From Amblyornis subalaris (Eukaryota; Chordata; Aves; Passeriformes; Ptilonorhynchidae): DNA of 64,000 nt. Of the stretch, positions 23,601 to 37,200 are shown piece after piece. A program made the translations under genes and the position numbers. The stretch spans positions 6,716,979-6,780,978 of the forward strand of contig JACAXG010000033.1 of NCBI GenBank assembly GCA_018881555.1, read 5' to 3'. The notes under the pieces are model-generated. The model was not told the origin of the DNA and searched no databases. It was given only the letters and a program-made list of their open reading frames with translations. Positions within the stretch are counted from its first letter, which is position 1, and every line of letters starts with the position of its first letter.

Positions 23601-26600
23601 AATTTAACTTAAAATAAAAGAAATTTATTGTCTCAACAATCTGTCTCCCCTATTCTCTCAAGCAGAGCCTTCAGGTGTTTGAAGCTCCTAATGACCTCCT
23701 TGGCTTATATTACCCTACAGAAACAGGCCCTTGTGAAAACACCAGGTAAATTAAATGTCAGACCACACAGACTTTCAAGGTGTGTTAAAGATGATAGGAT
23801 AACATGGGCTAACTGACTTTGAAGAAACTAATTTATTTTACTAAGTACTCTCAATGTTCGGTTACTGCATGCTATGATTTATATGCTGATTTAAGAGTCA
23901 AGGTTGAGTGTGAAGTTGTGTCAAGATGCCAAAAGTTTATATGAGTAAAACAGTCTATGGGAGAGCAAAATTGGAAATTTCTACTGTGTTTTTCAAGTAC
24001 TTCATGACCCCCAGTCCAGTAATCTTCTAAAATCTTTTAGAAGGGACAATTTCTCCATTGTTATCATGATGTGAATTATTAAAATTTAATTTCCCAATTA
24101 ATCTTCTTGAAAAACACTGTTCAGTCCTGAACTTTATCAAATGAATGCAAGACATGCAACATATTTTAGTATTAATTTTTCTTTGTTTCTGTATCAGATG
24201 TATTTTAGCTAATCAGGAAACCCATTCATTATAAATGAGGAATGGATCCTCTTGATGTTTGTTTGCATGTGTTTGTGTGTGTTTATGTTCCACTATTGAC
24301 ATAATCTTGCATGTGGTGAAAAAATCATAAAATGATACCTTTAAAGATGTTCAAGAAACTCCAGAGTAGTAGTCCATTGGGAAGTACAGGCAAGCAACTT
24401 CTGAGAAGTATATGATGGTGAGGACTGAAAGTAATGTTTTTCAGGAAGAAATAGTAAAATTTTCTGAGGCAGTTTACTAGATCTCTTTATAGTGGTTTCC
24501 CTAGATCTCCTTCGCTTGAAAGTACTGGGAGCCTGGAGCATGTGAGTGAGGCTGTTATTCTTCAAGTCTGCTTATATGTGTCCCGAGCTGTTAAATAATC
24601 AGCTCCTGCAGCTCCTAGGTTCTAGGCAAAACAGCAGCTTACTTCCCATAGCACTTCAATTTCTATATGCAGTCAAGTTATACTGGACCTCCCAGAAATT
24701 GTGGTTGTGACTGTTTTCTTTTTAAGATTATTGTGCCTCCACCAACCCTTTGCTCATATTTTTTCACTCTCTGCTAGAGCACTGGCAGATCCTAAAGAAA
24801 CAGAGAATTCAATCTTTATTCTGCACGTTTCAGATTGATGTCTCTAGGTATCTGGCAAGTGCCTGTCTGTAAGTAGCCTCTGCATCTTTCACGCTGAAGC
24901 TGGGCCTTGGTACATTCCTTAATGCAAGATTTCCGGCACTAGGAAGTGAGAGGCCAAAAGGTATCTTAACTGTAATTTTATAGGAGGGAGAAAAATAATG
25001 TCTGCTCCCAGGGATATTTTGTATTAATCAGATGCTTGGTAGAAATACAGAGATCAACACAGGAGAGGTGCTCAGATCTCCCTGAATGGTTTATCCATGA
25101 AGGACTTGTGTGAAGAGTTATGAAGAGTTAAGTCACCATCAGTGAAGGAAAACAAGCCTTACTTAGCCCCTTGCAAAAACAACTTGTAGGCATCTGCCAT
25201 CAGTATTTCTGTCTCCAGATGTTGATCAGACACAGAAACATCTGTTTGCAGCCTTTAATGAGGCTGCTCAAAACTCAAATGTGAGTGGGATTATAGACAC
25301 TGTCTGTAGCATTTGCTTTTGGATTGACACCTCCCCACTCTCCCTGAAGCAACTTTAAATGCCTTTCTGATGTACTTAACTATCTCTGTATATTGTGTAC
25401 AGATTACAGATATCTAACTTTGGCATTTGGGAGCAGGGTTTTGAAATGCATTTTTCACAGCAACTCTTTTCTTATATGGCTCGGATTCTCAGTCACTTGC
25501 TCTCTCACCAGCCCTGTTTGTAAGAGCAGGGAGTTAAATAAAGGTTTCACTTGTTTTAATAGCTGAAGCTCTTGAACTCTACTTTATTTGCAGTATCTAT
25601 CAAGAGATTGCTTCCTTGCAGAACATAGGGCAGAGGGAACTGTACTTGCAGATTTACTTTGGAGATCAGCTATTTATTTCCTGTCTTTATTATCTGATTC
25701 TATGCTATGCAAAGACTCCCTCTCTTGCTGAAAGTGTTTTTAATAAAAGTTGGTAACTGATGCCTAGAATTACATTAATACTAGTATACTAGCAGTATTT
25801 CCTGCTCCTTCAAGAGGATCTTCAAAAAAAGCAGGGCATCAGGGGAGGCTGCCTTGAGCTTTCATTGTTTTACTTCCTGTAGCAGCTTCTTTCAGATAAC
25901 TAAAAATTGCACAGATACTCCAAAACCAAGGCAGAACTTCTCTCAGATTAAATACCCTTGTGAAGGTCAGCTGGTGTCATTAGTGTAGTAATGCAATAAC
26001 GTAGGATAATATTTCCTATGGATAGGGTCCATAGTGCTATCACTCCTTGGAAATATGCACAGTGGAAAAAAAATCTTTGGCGACTGTGAAAGCACATTTC
26101 TGGAATTTGGCATAAGCTAGTTAGACTATAGCTATCTCTTTCTTGAATAAAGGCTGGTGCTATTCATTTGATGTTGAGACGAATCAGAAACCCTGCTGAG
26201 AACTTTAATAAGATACCTAACAAGGGAAATTCTCCACATTAGGCAGTCTGGCTAGCTGACAGTCACTGCTGTGCTATTTCAAGATGCTTTAATATGCCTC
26301 AAGTTAATATAATGGACCTCTAGGATCCAGTTTTGTATAATCCTTATTGAGATATTATATACATATACATATATGCACATAAACACACATTTATGTCTGT
26401 ACTCCACAAGATGAAGTAGTACAGCTGGATGAAGTTNTATCACCATGTGAAATTGCTGACCATAGTAATAATCCTTCCATTTGAACCTATAAAAAAAATA
26501 AGATTGTATTTCAGAGACAGAAATCCAACATTTAAATGCAGCTGTTGTATGCTAAGAATTTAATGGAAAATATAACTCGAAGTGAATTTGTTTAGGCCCA

Positions 26601-28004
26601 AACTCAATCAACTTGAAAATTAACAAAGAAAAAGGGAATGAGTTGCAATGTTTTTTACATTTGAATTTTTTATAGCCTTTCTCACTTTTTAAATATAAAT
26701 TAACACTTTTAAAATTAGCAGTANCTTTGAAAAAATAATCTTGTAGTTTAAAAATATAATTACTTTTTTCAGGTTATTTTCAATTAAATTTGATTGAAAC
26801 TAAAAGTATGGACAAGCAGTTTCTATTGAGTGACTAAAAATTATTAACTGGGGTTTTTTTATTAACTGAAGCATTTCTAAAAAAGCCTATTGAAAGAAAA
26901 GGTAACTTTTGTTTTGGGAACATATATTTGCTACAAATATTGGAAGGTTTGGAGTTATTTTTTTCCATTCAGCTTGAGACAGAAATATCAGAGAGGCCAG
27001 AAGGATTATGATGTATGAAGCATTTCCACTTGAAGGGACTTTGATAGGAAGGATTGTTCGATGTAAAAAGTACAGGAGAACAAATATAGTTTTTCTCAAT
27101 ATCCAGCTTAAACATGCACGAAACTTTGGAATTGCTTAATGAGAAGGAGGTGCTGAAGCAGTTTGATGACAGCTGTTCAGATAAAAGTCTCACCTGATTT
27201 TTCTATACTACTCACTTTCTTAGAAGAGATGCATCTGATTTTTGTCTTGCTGGATGACTCATATTTCTTCCTACCCACCTAGACTTGACCCACAGATCTT
27301 TGTTGCAGCCTCCATACTTGCCAAGTCCTCCTACAGGATTTGTTTGTGTTAGTTTGCTAGCAAACACTTACATAATATTGTTTACCAGATATTTGTAAAA
27401 ACAACATAGGCATGATTGAATTTGCTTTGGTTGTCATATAGTACTTTCTGGACTTTCCTATAATGTCATTACTTACTTGAAGCAGGCCCTGACAATATTC
27501 CTCTTACAAGTGGGATATTGTTTTAAAAACTAATTTCTGTATTCTCTTGGTTGGATTTTTGTAATTTCACCTATTAAACTAGCTCCTGTTTAAAACAAAA
27601 TGTTGCTGGACATGATTACATTTTTTCTATCTTCAATATAAATAAGGGAAGCAGTTATAAATAGTTGATGAGAATCTGTGCATGCACAGTGATTTTTAAT
27701 TGCTGAGAAGTTTCTACTACATTCAGCTTGCAGCTGGCTGTATTGTTATTTTGTTGGTCACATTATAGTTGGCTAACTTATTTTTTGCCTTCCCAGCTAT
27801 ATTTTGAGCTTTGGGCTATGCTTTAATAAGCCCAGATGGATTTCAGCCTAAGTAATATATTCAAATATAAAATATAGATTAAAATAATTAAAAATATTGC
27901 TTCAGCCCCAATGTTGATGGTTACATTTATCGTGTGATATTGCTGTAAACAGGTAAAGTGATGTATATTAGGTTTGGGCAAATTGTGTTTACATAGAAAA
28001 TATT
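20641..28004. other. AT-rich DNA without recognisable gene
   Basis: More than 7 kb without a recognisable gene, RNA or mobile element. Small features: a perfect 10-base tandem duplication TGAAGAGTTA at 25111-25130, TA/CA-rich low-complexity DNA near 26350-26390, and unknown bases at 22433, 22750, 26437 and 26724. Confidence 0.5.
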
Positions 28005-28018
28005 ATTTTGTATAATCA
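28005..28018. repeat. 14-base direct repeat, left copy
   Basis: ATTTTGTATAATCA directly abuts the TGTTATGG start of the LTR that follows. The identical 14 bases recur at 28732-28745, just beyond that LTR. Confidence 0.9.
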
Positions 28019-28040
28019 TGTTATGGCGAGGCAGCTCACA

Positions 28041-28057
28041 CCCCCCTCCCCCCCCCC
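28041..28057. repeat. C-rich tract in LTR U3
   Basis: Sixteen C broken by a single T. It would give long G runs on the minus strand and is a probable weak spot for sequencing and for replication slippage. Confidence 0.85.
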
Positions 28058-28558
28058 TTTCCTTTTTGCCATCGAGACGGTTTTCTGCTGTTTGCCTACG
28101 TTAGGGAATCTCCCCTTTTTGCTCAGTCTGGTGAGACACTCAGGCACCCAAGGCTGACATGACAACAAAGAACTGCTGTGAGGGCAGATTTTGCTGGAAT
28201 TTGTGACTGACAGACACTAAAACTTTACAGCTATGAAAGATCTACCATAACTCTCACAAAGTGGAAAACCTTCTACATGCCTCTTAAGGTGTGTAAGAGA
28301 GGGGACCCCTCAAGTTCCAGGATGCTGGGCTTGAGCTAAACCTTCTCTTCTAGAAGTTGGGTGAAAGAAGCCTTTAAATATCATAATTTGGCTTGGTAAA
28401 TTCATGGCTTCTAATCTGTACTATTTCTTTGCTAGCGGTAATATAGGTACCTTTATTGTGCACTGCATATTTATATTGTAACCTACTGGTAGTAATTCTC
28501 TTGTTTATCCTGTGTAGTAAGTAATCTGTTAAAGTGTCTGTTTTCCTTGTGTCTGTTC

Positions 28559-28564
28559 AATAAA
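28559..28564 (+). terminator. LTR polyadenylation signal
   Basis: AATAAA within the solo LTR, followed by another AATAATT and a CA at a suitable distance for cleavage. It defines the R/U5 side of the LTR. Confidence 0.65.
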
Positions 28565-28731
28565 TAATTCATGTTGCAATAGACCTAATCAGTCATGATT
28601 GAAGAACTTGCGAGCGAGAGTGGGTTTTGAGGTACGGGCCGTCTCAAAAGAGCTGCTGCCTACTGCCAGAAATCTGAGCAAAGGCAGAGGCCATCTAAAG
28701 CTCTCTCTCCCATTCGTAACAAATGTATATG

Positions 28732-28745
28732 ATTTTGTATAATCA
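28732..28745. repeat. 14-base direct repeat, right copy
   Basis: ATTTTGTATAATCA again, 10 bases (AATGTATATG) after the TAACA end of the solo LTR. Without the LTR the two copies would form a short tandem repeat with a 24-base period. Confidence 0.9.
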
Positions 28746-31700
28746 AACTTCATAATGATGATTTTGTTCATCTCAAAAGAGGTTCTGGGTTTGTGCCAAC
28801 GCACCCATATTCAGCAAAATACTTAACTATGTGCTGAGTTTGAAGAACTGCTTGACTTAAAATGCTGTTATATAGCAGGCAATATTCAAGGCAGATTTGT
28901 GTACTTTGTTGTTTTGTTATGGAACCTTTATTCTAGTTTGAGCACACCTCTGAGAATTAATCAGACAGTCTGCATCCAAGCTGCTCTGAAAGTGTTGGTA
29001 ACATAGCAGAGCCTATGCCTACTGATAGCAGCAGCAGGTCAGTCCATGGACTTCCTTCCTACCTAGAGGAAGAGACAGTATGATATTTTTACATATATAA
29101 ATGAAAAAATTATTTGATATTGCAAGTTCATGGCTTGCTAATAACTGTGACCCTACTGCCTGCCACACCCCATGCTCACACATCCCAGTTGGTGCATTGC
29201 TTGTGTTACAGGGCTCTGTTGGTTGTGTGCCTTCATGAGACTCCAGCCAGGCTGCAGTTTCATTCACTGCTTCAGTCAACTTGAGATCTATTCTGGTGCT
29301 CACAGCGAGAATCCTGCTGTGTGCTTGTGGTACTGGGAGCTTCCATGAAAATTTTGCAGTTAAAAGAGAATTGCAGTGATTAGTCAAAGCCCCCGAGACA
29401 GCTAATTTTTTTATTGAATAGGAAAACAAAATTTTACACAGTTTTTTCTCCCAAACACAGAGTAGAAAAAGGACCAGTGCTTTAGAGTTGTGGTAACTCT
29501 GGGTGTTTCTCAACAGAAAATGTCACTTTATTGTTATTGTTAGCAGATGGTCCTATAACAAAGATTTTTAATAACTATTTTTTATTAAATAGCACTATAC
29601 AGCTGAAAAATAGCAAATGTAGTAGATGTGTTTAAAAAGGCACAGAACACATACAGCAAAACACTAATAGTCTTGCTCCAATGATGTAAATGTTTCAAAT
29701 AAGTTTTTGCTTTAAAAAGCAAAAATCAACCATGGGAGTAAGTAGGAAACTGGAAAAAGTATATAATGCATATTCACCAAGTCCATCTTGCTGTACTCAT
29801 CTGGTATTTTCTTTGATAAGGTATGTCAGTTTCTAGATAAAGGACTTACATTGCTGGTTAAACTAAAGAAGATAGTGGAATAGTCTAAAAAGTGAAGGGT
29901 GCACAAAAAAGCTAGTATAAAGATTATGATTAATGTTGTTTTGAAAGGAATTTAGTAATGATAATACTTAGAAGTTTTCACAGAGATAAGTGCTATCTAA
30001 TATTTTCAATTTTGACCATAGCACAGAGACTAGAAGTATTCTGCTAATTTTTTTTTTGCCATCAAAAATATAGGATATATTATCAATATGTGGACATTGT
30101 AAAAGTCTTAAAGACTAAATGTGAGGAAATAATCTTGTTATCAACCACAACATCATTCAGCTAGGGATCATGTTAATGACTACTGCTGTAAGCAAGAATT
30201 TGGGCTGAAAAATGGAGGGGGAGGAAAACCAAAGGATATTATTTAGACCCAAAAGACAGTCAGGCATCAGAGTAATGTGGCTGTGAAAATCACAAACAAT
30301 CTTAAGATTTACCGGCTGCAATATTTCTTTAAAAGGAGGAAGATGTAGTGCCATTGCAATATTCAAGTGAAAACAGAGGAATTCTGGCAACCCAGCTCTG
30401 AAAAACCCATCAAATTTTATGTGGAATAGCCTTGGAAAATATTAATCAGATGACTAGGAAAAGGAGAGCCTATAATCTACAAATCTAAAATACATGGCTT
30501 CTTAAGTCAAGAAAACCAGATGTTAATGTCTGTGTTTAAATCCAAGAACCAAGCACCAAGAGGGGAAAGCATTTCTTGAAGGATGACACTGATGAGAGAA
30601 AAAGTGACTATGAAATATTAAGGAACTGATTCAGGCCTGAGTTTTCAAGTTTCCAACCGTGTTTGGAAGAAATTTCTGGAGAAAGCTTCCAGCAGGAATG
30701 GCGAGGCAAAGAATTAAACTGGTTTTGAATGGTCCTCCATTAGTTCAAAAAATGGTTCATGTGATTATGCATCAGATTCTTTGGTCTGCCAAGAGGTGTA
30801 ACAGTATCTTTATGGCTGACCAAGGAAATCAGAGTTGTGAAACATTCTTCTGGTTTTGCTATGAATAATTTTAAGTAGTGCAGCTAGGTTATAAGTCATG
30901 GATGGTTCACATTAGCAAGAAACATCAATGTTTTAATGTGATAAAATAAAAGCATAATGATTCTAATGAGGTTTTGACTGGTATTTCCTACACATTTCAG
31001 TGAATCCACATCAAAATTCAGTAGCTCAAGGCTGTATATTACATACATTTTTTCAGGAGTCACTTCCAAGAACTAAAACTTCTCCAAGGTTTCTGGATCA
31101 AAAGAAAAAAACAGATACGGTGAAACAATTACCTTAAAGTGACATAAATTGATTATCCACATTTTAAACATGGAAGTAAATTTATCCTCAACATTACTGA
31201 ACAGATTTAAGAATAATTAATTTCATTAAAATTCAAATTATTAACGATGGTTATTAATTTGTTTTTATCTGAGAGAAATTATTTAGCTGTCAGTGTCTAT
31301 TTGTTTCTTCCTTTTTCTATACAAGTTTTCATTCCTTCTTATAGAGAGCTGAGGTTTTTAATCTCCTTTTCCTTTACCCCACTTCTCAACCTAAACAGTT
31401 TTAAAAAGTGCTCTTTACTTTATTTCTGCTATGTCCATTCCATATTGAAACACTCTTCTCTTTTTCTTGTGTTTAGAACAAGATGAATAACCCAATAGTA
31501 AAATGAATCCTTCCCAAGTATTTTTTCCTGACAAAGACAATGAATTTTCAGATGTGGAAAACAAGAGGAATATTCCTAGCACTGTATCAATACATATTCA
31601 TCATCATTACACTGGAATGAAAGAGAAAATTTCCTCTCAAGATCAATATTTCCTCAAATAAAAATCATTCTCTTTTTGGAAAGATGAAAGCCATCTCTCT

Positions 31701-34170
31701 TTTTAGTATACTGAAATGCTTCCTTAAAAATATTAGGATGCTCTGTTAAGCATCATGTAGTTTGGTCAGATTCTGAAAACATAAAGATGTAGAAAATCAA
31801 ATATAATGAACCATGAGTACAAATACAACAATGTACTATATTAATACAAAGATTTTCATCGCGAACAAGAGGTACTAACAATCATGCAGGCTTGCCTACT
31901 TTGATCCAAATTATTTGAGCACTTAGCCATAGATTGATTTTTAACCACTAGAAAGTGAGATGAATTACAAAGCACCCAAAACCTCCCTCCTGAGCATTAG
32001 AAAACAAACGGATGCTCTGCAGCTCAGTGCCCAAAAGGCATAACATAGCAAATGAACCAGGTGTGACAGTTGATATTTCCTCTCTGAGACCTAACCACCA
32101 CATCTGCAACACTTGAAACCTACACTTGAAAATAAACAAAATTTGAAGTTGATGAGAGTTTAATGAAAATAATATCTAACTTCAATTAGTTGCAGTGGAA
32201 GCTCACTAATTTCCACTTGGCTAACTCCCAAACTCCAGAATTTTAAAGGAAATGCTATCTCTCTCTTCTTCTCAACAAAAATTTAAAAAAACAGAGAGCC
32301 ATAGGAGTACTGTATCAGAAAGAAATTATTACCNTTCTTAAAAATATAGCATTATACTACAGAGCATGTACATGGATCTTGCTGCATCATCACAAAAGGT
32401 AACTGGTGATACATTGATACACTCTTTGAGGCTCCTTTGACAGTGCTGAAAATCGAATCTAGCCCTTTAGTCCTGTATTGTGCTTGCAGGATTGAGATGC
32501 TTAGTTTGTGTTTCCTGGGTCTTCATTTTTAGCCTGGTGAGTAAACTCCTTCTTGAGATAACTGGACTGAAAGTAGCTCATAGTTGATTTTTACTTTTGG
32601 TGCATTAGAACTGGACTAATCTTTACAATTTTTTATTTCAGCTTTCCTAATGTGTCTGACTGGGTTCACTCATGATCAAAAAACACTATACAAATCAGGA
32701 GCAGTGCCCAGGCCTAAAATAACTCTTAGGGGGCATTTCTGCTTTTCATAAAAAATATTAAAAAGAAAATGGGGGATCTAAATTAAACTCAGTTCACACA
32801 GCAAGACTAAGCAGGTAGTAAACAGGTAGTTTGTTCAGATGAAAAGCTGACTCAAGTGGCTTTTTTTTGAGAGAGTAGACCCTATGTATAATCTAGATGC
32901 AATTTTAAACTTGCATAGCTTAATTAAGAAACAAACAAACAAACAGAAAAAAACCCTCCAACAATGGTGGCATCTTTATGTTATACCTTAAGGACCATAA
33001 TTCTACCTTAACAAGTGTGCTTTTATTACTCACTGGTCCTTTAAAAAATAAAACCAGAAACATCTTCTATTGAAACAAAAGATCTTTTAAAAATAAAAAG
33101 TTTCACTGACAATGACAGAGAAAATCCAGGACAGAAGATTTGCCTAATCATTGATCTTCTTTTGAAAATGAAATCTACAGCTCTGCATGAATCACTTAGC
33201 TAAATTGTCACAAAGGATTTCAGTTTTTCTGTATTTTTATGTAGGATACTGCCTTCAGTTTTACGAAATTAGTTGTTCACTTAAGGTAACATGCTGGACT
33301 AATCTATGAATTTGTATCTTTTTTGCAAGAATTAGTTTTCAATGTGCAGGAGGTTGATAGCTCATGTAATTTATGCAGCACTTAAATTTTCTTTCTATTT
33401 TCTTTCTTTTCCTCCTTCAAATGGATTCAATACTACTTCCATTGTGTTATCTGCATAGTTGAAGACATCCACATTTACTCAGAGGTTGTAAACCATATTC
33501 AGTGTTTAATCATATTCTTTATGGGCATTGCACAATGGTCTTTTTTTAAAATTAGAGCAATCAGACACTTGGAATCCCACATCCATCTTAGAAAACAACG
33601 CTTTCTAATTAAAGTCTTTATTTTGTAGTGACTAATCCTGAAAATCGTTCGTAATGTAGAAAGTGAAAGTAAGTCTCCCATTAACTTCAAATACGTAGAA
33701 TGGTGACGCGCACTACAGAGGATAGTACGGATATCTGCCTATCAGGACATCTTTCTGTCCCTGATTTTAATACCTACCCTAAGCTTTGTGGTGTGTGGTT
33801 ACTTCTCCCGTCAGTTTTACAGAGTTGCAAGGGTTAGCAGTCTAAAAAATTGCTGCTCTGAGCTGGTTTTGTATGGCATTCCACAGAGAAAGAGACAATA
33901 GTACCCTATACAGGTTCCTTCTGAGAATGTCGTCTTAACTTCTTCTAGTTAAGTCCTCATATTGTGGTTGCTTTCTCATTCCTTGTTAGCACATAATACA
34001 GGATAGATAAGGATTGCCAATTTTGGTTATTTTCTCTTCTTTCTAAAGTGGCAAAGTAAGCCAATGATAAAGCAAAAACATTTTCTGTTTTGTTTTGAAG
34101 ACAAATGTAACACCTTACTTAGTGGAGTCTCAGCTGACTAACAGATTCTTTGGCAAACATTTTTAGAAGG
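28746..34170. other. AT-rich DNA without recognisable gene
   Basis: Nothing assignable. The minus-strand open frame at 29019-29513 (164 codons) shows no family motif, no splice context and ordinary non-coding composition. An (AAAC)4 run lies at 32929-32944 and an unknown base at 32334. Confidence 0.5.
32929..32944. repeat. (AAAC)4 microsatellite
   Basis: Four perfect AAAC units in A-rich sequence. Confidence 0.85.
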
Positions 34171-34188
34171 TTGTAGCTATAGCTACAA
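34171..34188. repeat. 18-base perfect palindrome
   Basis: TTGTAGCTATAGCTACAA equals its own reverse complement. It overlaps a tandem 11-base duplication AATTGCCCTGG/AATTGCCCTGA at 34187-34208. No known element is recognised around it. Confidence 0.8.
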
Positions 34189-34208
34189 TTGCCCTGGAAT
34201 TGCCCTGA

Positions 34209-37200
34209 TGTTCACAATACTTCAAATCTGCATTCCTCTGGTAAGACAATCTCCCATTTTACTGTAGGCCATCAGAGATCTCATCTAAGAAGACTCCAAT
34301 ACTTTTAGTATTGAGAAAATAACTTTCTAAGAGGAAAAATGCCTTTAATTTAGCACAGTATGTTATAAAAGAGTAAAGCACCTCTATCTTTCTGCCTCCT
34401 AGGACAGATCAAGTTTTGCTGATGAATAAGTGTATATGAAATAGTCCTCCTGGTGTAGCAGTTGCTTTTAACAAAGGGTAGAATCCAGCACTCAGAGGTG
34501 AAGACTGAGTATACTCCAAGGTGCTCAGTAGTTACTTCAGTTTGCATGGCTTCCTAATTAAAAGTGTTTGAATGCCTTAAGATGTGCCAGTGTATTCATC
34601 ATTGGGACATAATTTACAGGAAGTTCACCAGGAGGTTTTATAAGCTGATAAAATACCATCAAAGACATTTTTCTTTTTTAGTTGATTGAAGATAAAGAAA
34701 AGGCTTTCTGGTTTGTTGTCTCAATTTCTTTAGTATGAAGAACCTGATATTGTTTTCAAGATACATGTAAATCAGTTTTCTGTAAGTAGTTGCCTCAGTT
34801 TACACCAAGAGAAAATTTGGTTTACTGTTTTCCTTAAATAATTTACCTTAAATATCTTTGGTGTACCCTAAAGTTTTGGTTTAGGCTTACCTTAAATAAT
34901 TTGCATTGCATTAATAAAGAGGTATTAATGTTTGTTATTTTTCTTGCATTTACTTATTCTGTGCTGTGTGCCCATTTGTTAGCGTTTGCTTCTCTGCTTT
35001 AGTTTGGCATAACTGTTTTTTACCCTCTCTTCCTTTCAACCTACCTTATCATCATCTTCTACTGTCAGCTTGATAGTAAATATTATGGTATATTCAGAGG
35101 GCGAGCTCAAACCAGGCTCTCATCCTACTGACATTTTTTACTCTAAACATGAACTTTACAATGTGCATGTAATTTTTAAAGATGAGTTTAAACACTAAAT
35201 CCAAACGTTCTGCACTTTAGAGATTTTCTTATAAATTCAGATCTGATTTGAGGCACAAACATTGTTAATCTAGTATTGTTTGAGGTTAGCATTAGGGTTT
35301 CTCACAGGTTGACTTCTTGACAGATTTTTTTTTCTTATAAACAATGTCATTTTCTTTCAAGCTGGAGTTTCATTTGCACTATTTAGAATTTTCTCAGTAT
35401 ATTATAACAAAGTGTTAATAAAAAAGTACACTTTCCAGAACTGTTAATTAAAAGGGCTTGCTGGGATAAATAAACCCATATGTTGTTGATTAACCACCTT
35501 TTAGGGGTCAACAGTTGGAATCTCCTGCTGTGCTTATGTTAATTGTTGTCCAAAATTTTACCAGGAACTCTTTTGTCCATATGGCACTTGCTGAAAATGT
35601 GAGGCATATAGAGAGAATGAACAAAACCCAAAGAAAAAAGATACCTCAGGCTGTGCTGTATGTGTGGCAACTTCATGGTGGTACTTAACCTGCTCTGTAT
35701 CTTATGTAAAATGCAGAAAAATTTAAAAAGCAATAGAGAGTTTATGTGGGTGTATGTGTTCATGCATCATTATCATGTCTATGAATATCCTCCGCTATTA
35801 ATATCTACCTTCAGGTAAGGAAATATACATGTAGATTTTCCAAATAATGAAAAATATAAAGAGATGGCAATACGTTTTTAAGCCCAAAACTACATGGCAA
35901 AGACCTGATATTTTTGACTCTGGACATGTTGTTTTTCAGATCAAGAGAAAGCACTTTTTCTTTTAATATCCAATATAAACTCACATTTCTTTTTGTTAGT
36001 TAATTACCTCCTGAAGATCTCTGTCTTCACGGAAGGTGAATCACAGAAGTGTCTATAAGAGTGGAAGATTTGCCCTTTGATTCTCTTCTTAGAAGTTTAA
36101 AAAAACCACTCACCTTACTGAAAATTCTTCAAATTTTTTTTAATTCTTTTTATATTATAGGCATACAAATTTTTCACTTCCATCTTTTACAATATAAAGG
36201 ATTTATGAAATTATTTGCAGATGAGATAAAAAAAACAAGCCTCAGACCTTAATATGTTATGCAGAGATTTAAATAAGACTAGAAGTTTTGCCTAAGGCTG
36301 TTAAAATTCAGTACCTATTGCACCACATCTCTGCTGAAATTATGGAACACTGTTGTCCAAGTTTGAGCTTCAAAAGCAAAAAAAGTTTGTATTCATCATT
36401 TCTCTTACTCACTATGTCTTTTTAAGAGAGAAGATCAATCACAATTTAGAAATCCTCAAATTTTAAAAACCCCCAACTATAGTTCCAAAACCAAACAGAG
36501 AATAATTGAGATTTTTATTAGTTTAGTTTAGTTTGACAGTTCAGAAGGAAGTTGTGAGTGACATACCTAAATACCTGGATCACAGTACTTCCAAACACAG
36601 GTGAGGAAAACCACTATTTCCAGTGTGGTATTTGCTGCCTAAAAGTTTCTACAAGGTGAACAGCTGAAAGCTGGTTCTGATTGAAGATCTGTCTCTGCAT
36701 ACAATCCTGTCCATCAAAGAATGGTAAAATCCTATAATAAATATCCTTTAGTAAAAGAGGACAAATTAGCAACCCTTTTGTTTCACAGTGCTGCCCCCAC
36801 TCACACTGAGATGGCTGTGGCTTCAGCTCAAGAGCTGGAGAAGATGATGGGCTCAATGATGACAACACAAAGTGCTTGTCTAAGTTTAACGCCCTGTGAT
36901 ACCACAATCTCACAGGAGAAAGCCACTTGCTTCTGGTCCAGTCCGTGTTCATATTTCACACTGTCTGACAAAAGAGCTTTGTCTGGAGAGAAAAAGTAAC
37001 GAGATTTTGGGTTTAGGAAAAAAATAATTAGGAACTATTTAAACAAAATATTGCATTGATGCAGCCTTGCTTTATACAGAGGCAGAGTGATGTCTCATTC
37101 TCCCCAGGCTCCTCAGATTTTGCTGTAATTTGAAGCAATACTGTATAAACACTGTCCAGCATACAACCTCCTTTGGTTCTTCATTGGTCAGAAAAACCAG

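Larger units (their letters stand above)
28019..28721 (+). mobile_element. solo LTR of an endogenous retrovirus
   Basis: The element begins TGTTATGGCGAGG and ends CATTCGTAACA, giving TG...CA ends and a 5-base terminal inverted repeat TGTTA/TAACA. A polyadenylation signal AATAAA lies at 28559-28564, about 160 bases before the end, fixing the plus orientation (U3 left, U5 right). TATA-like candidates are TTTATATT near 28470 and TTTAAATAT near 28374. The U3 starts with a C-rich tract (28041-28057). The U5 is CpG-containing (TTGCGAGCGAG near 28609). No internal retroviral sequence or primer-binding site flanks it, so it is a solo LTR left by recombination. No proper 4-6-base target duplication touches its ends. 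Confidence 0.75.

Noticed and set aside
29019..29513. 164-codon minus-strand open frame
   Set aside because: No recognisable motif or homologous family, and ordinary non-coding composition.
32929..32944. (AAAC)4 as the tail of a SINE or processed pseudogene
   Set aside because: No tRNA-like promoter boxes, gene body or target duplication was seen beside it.
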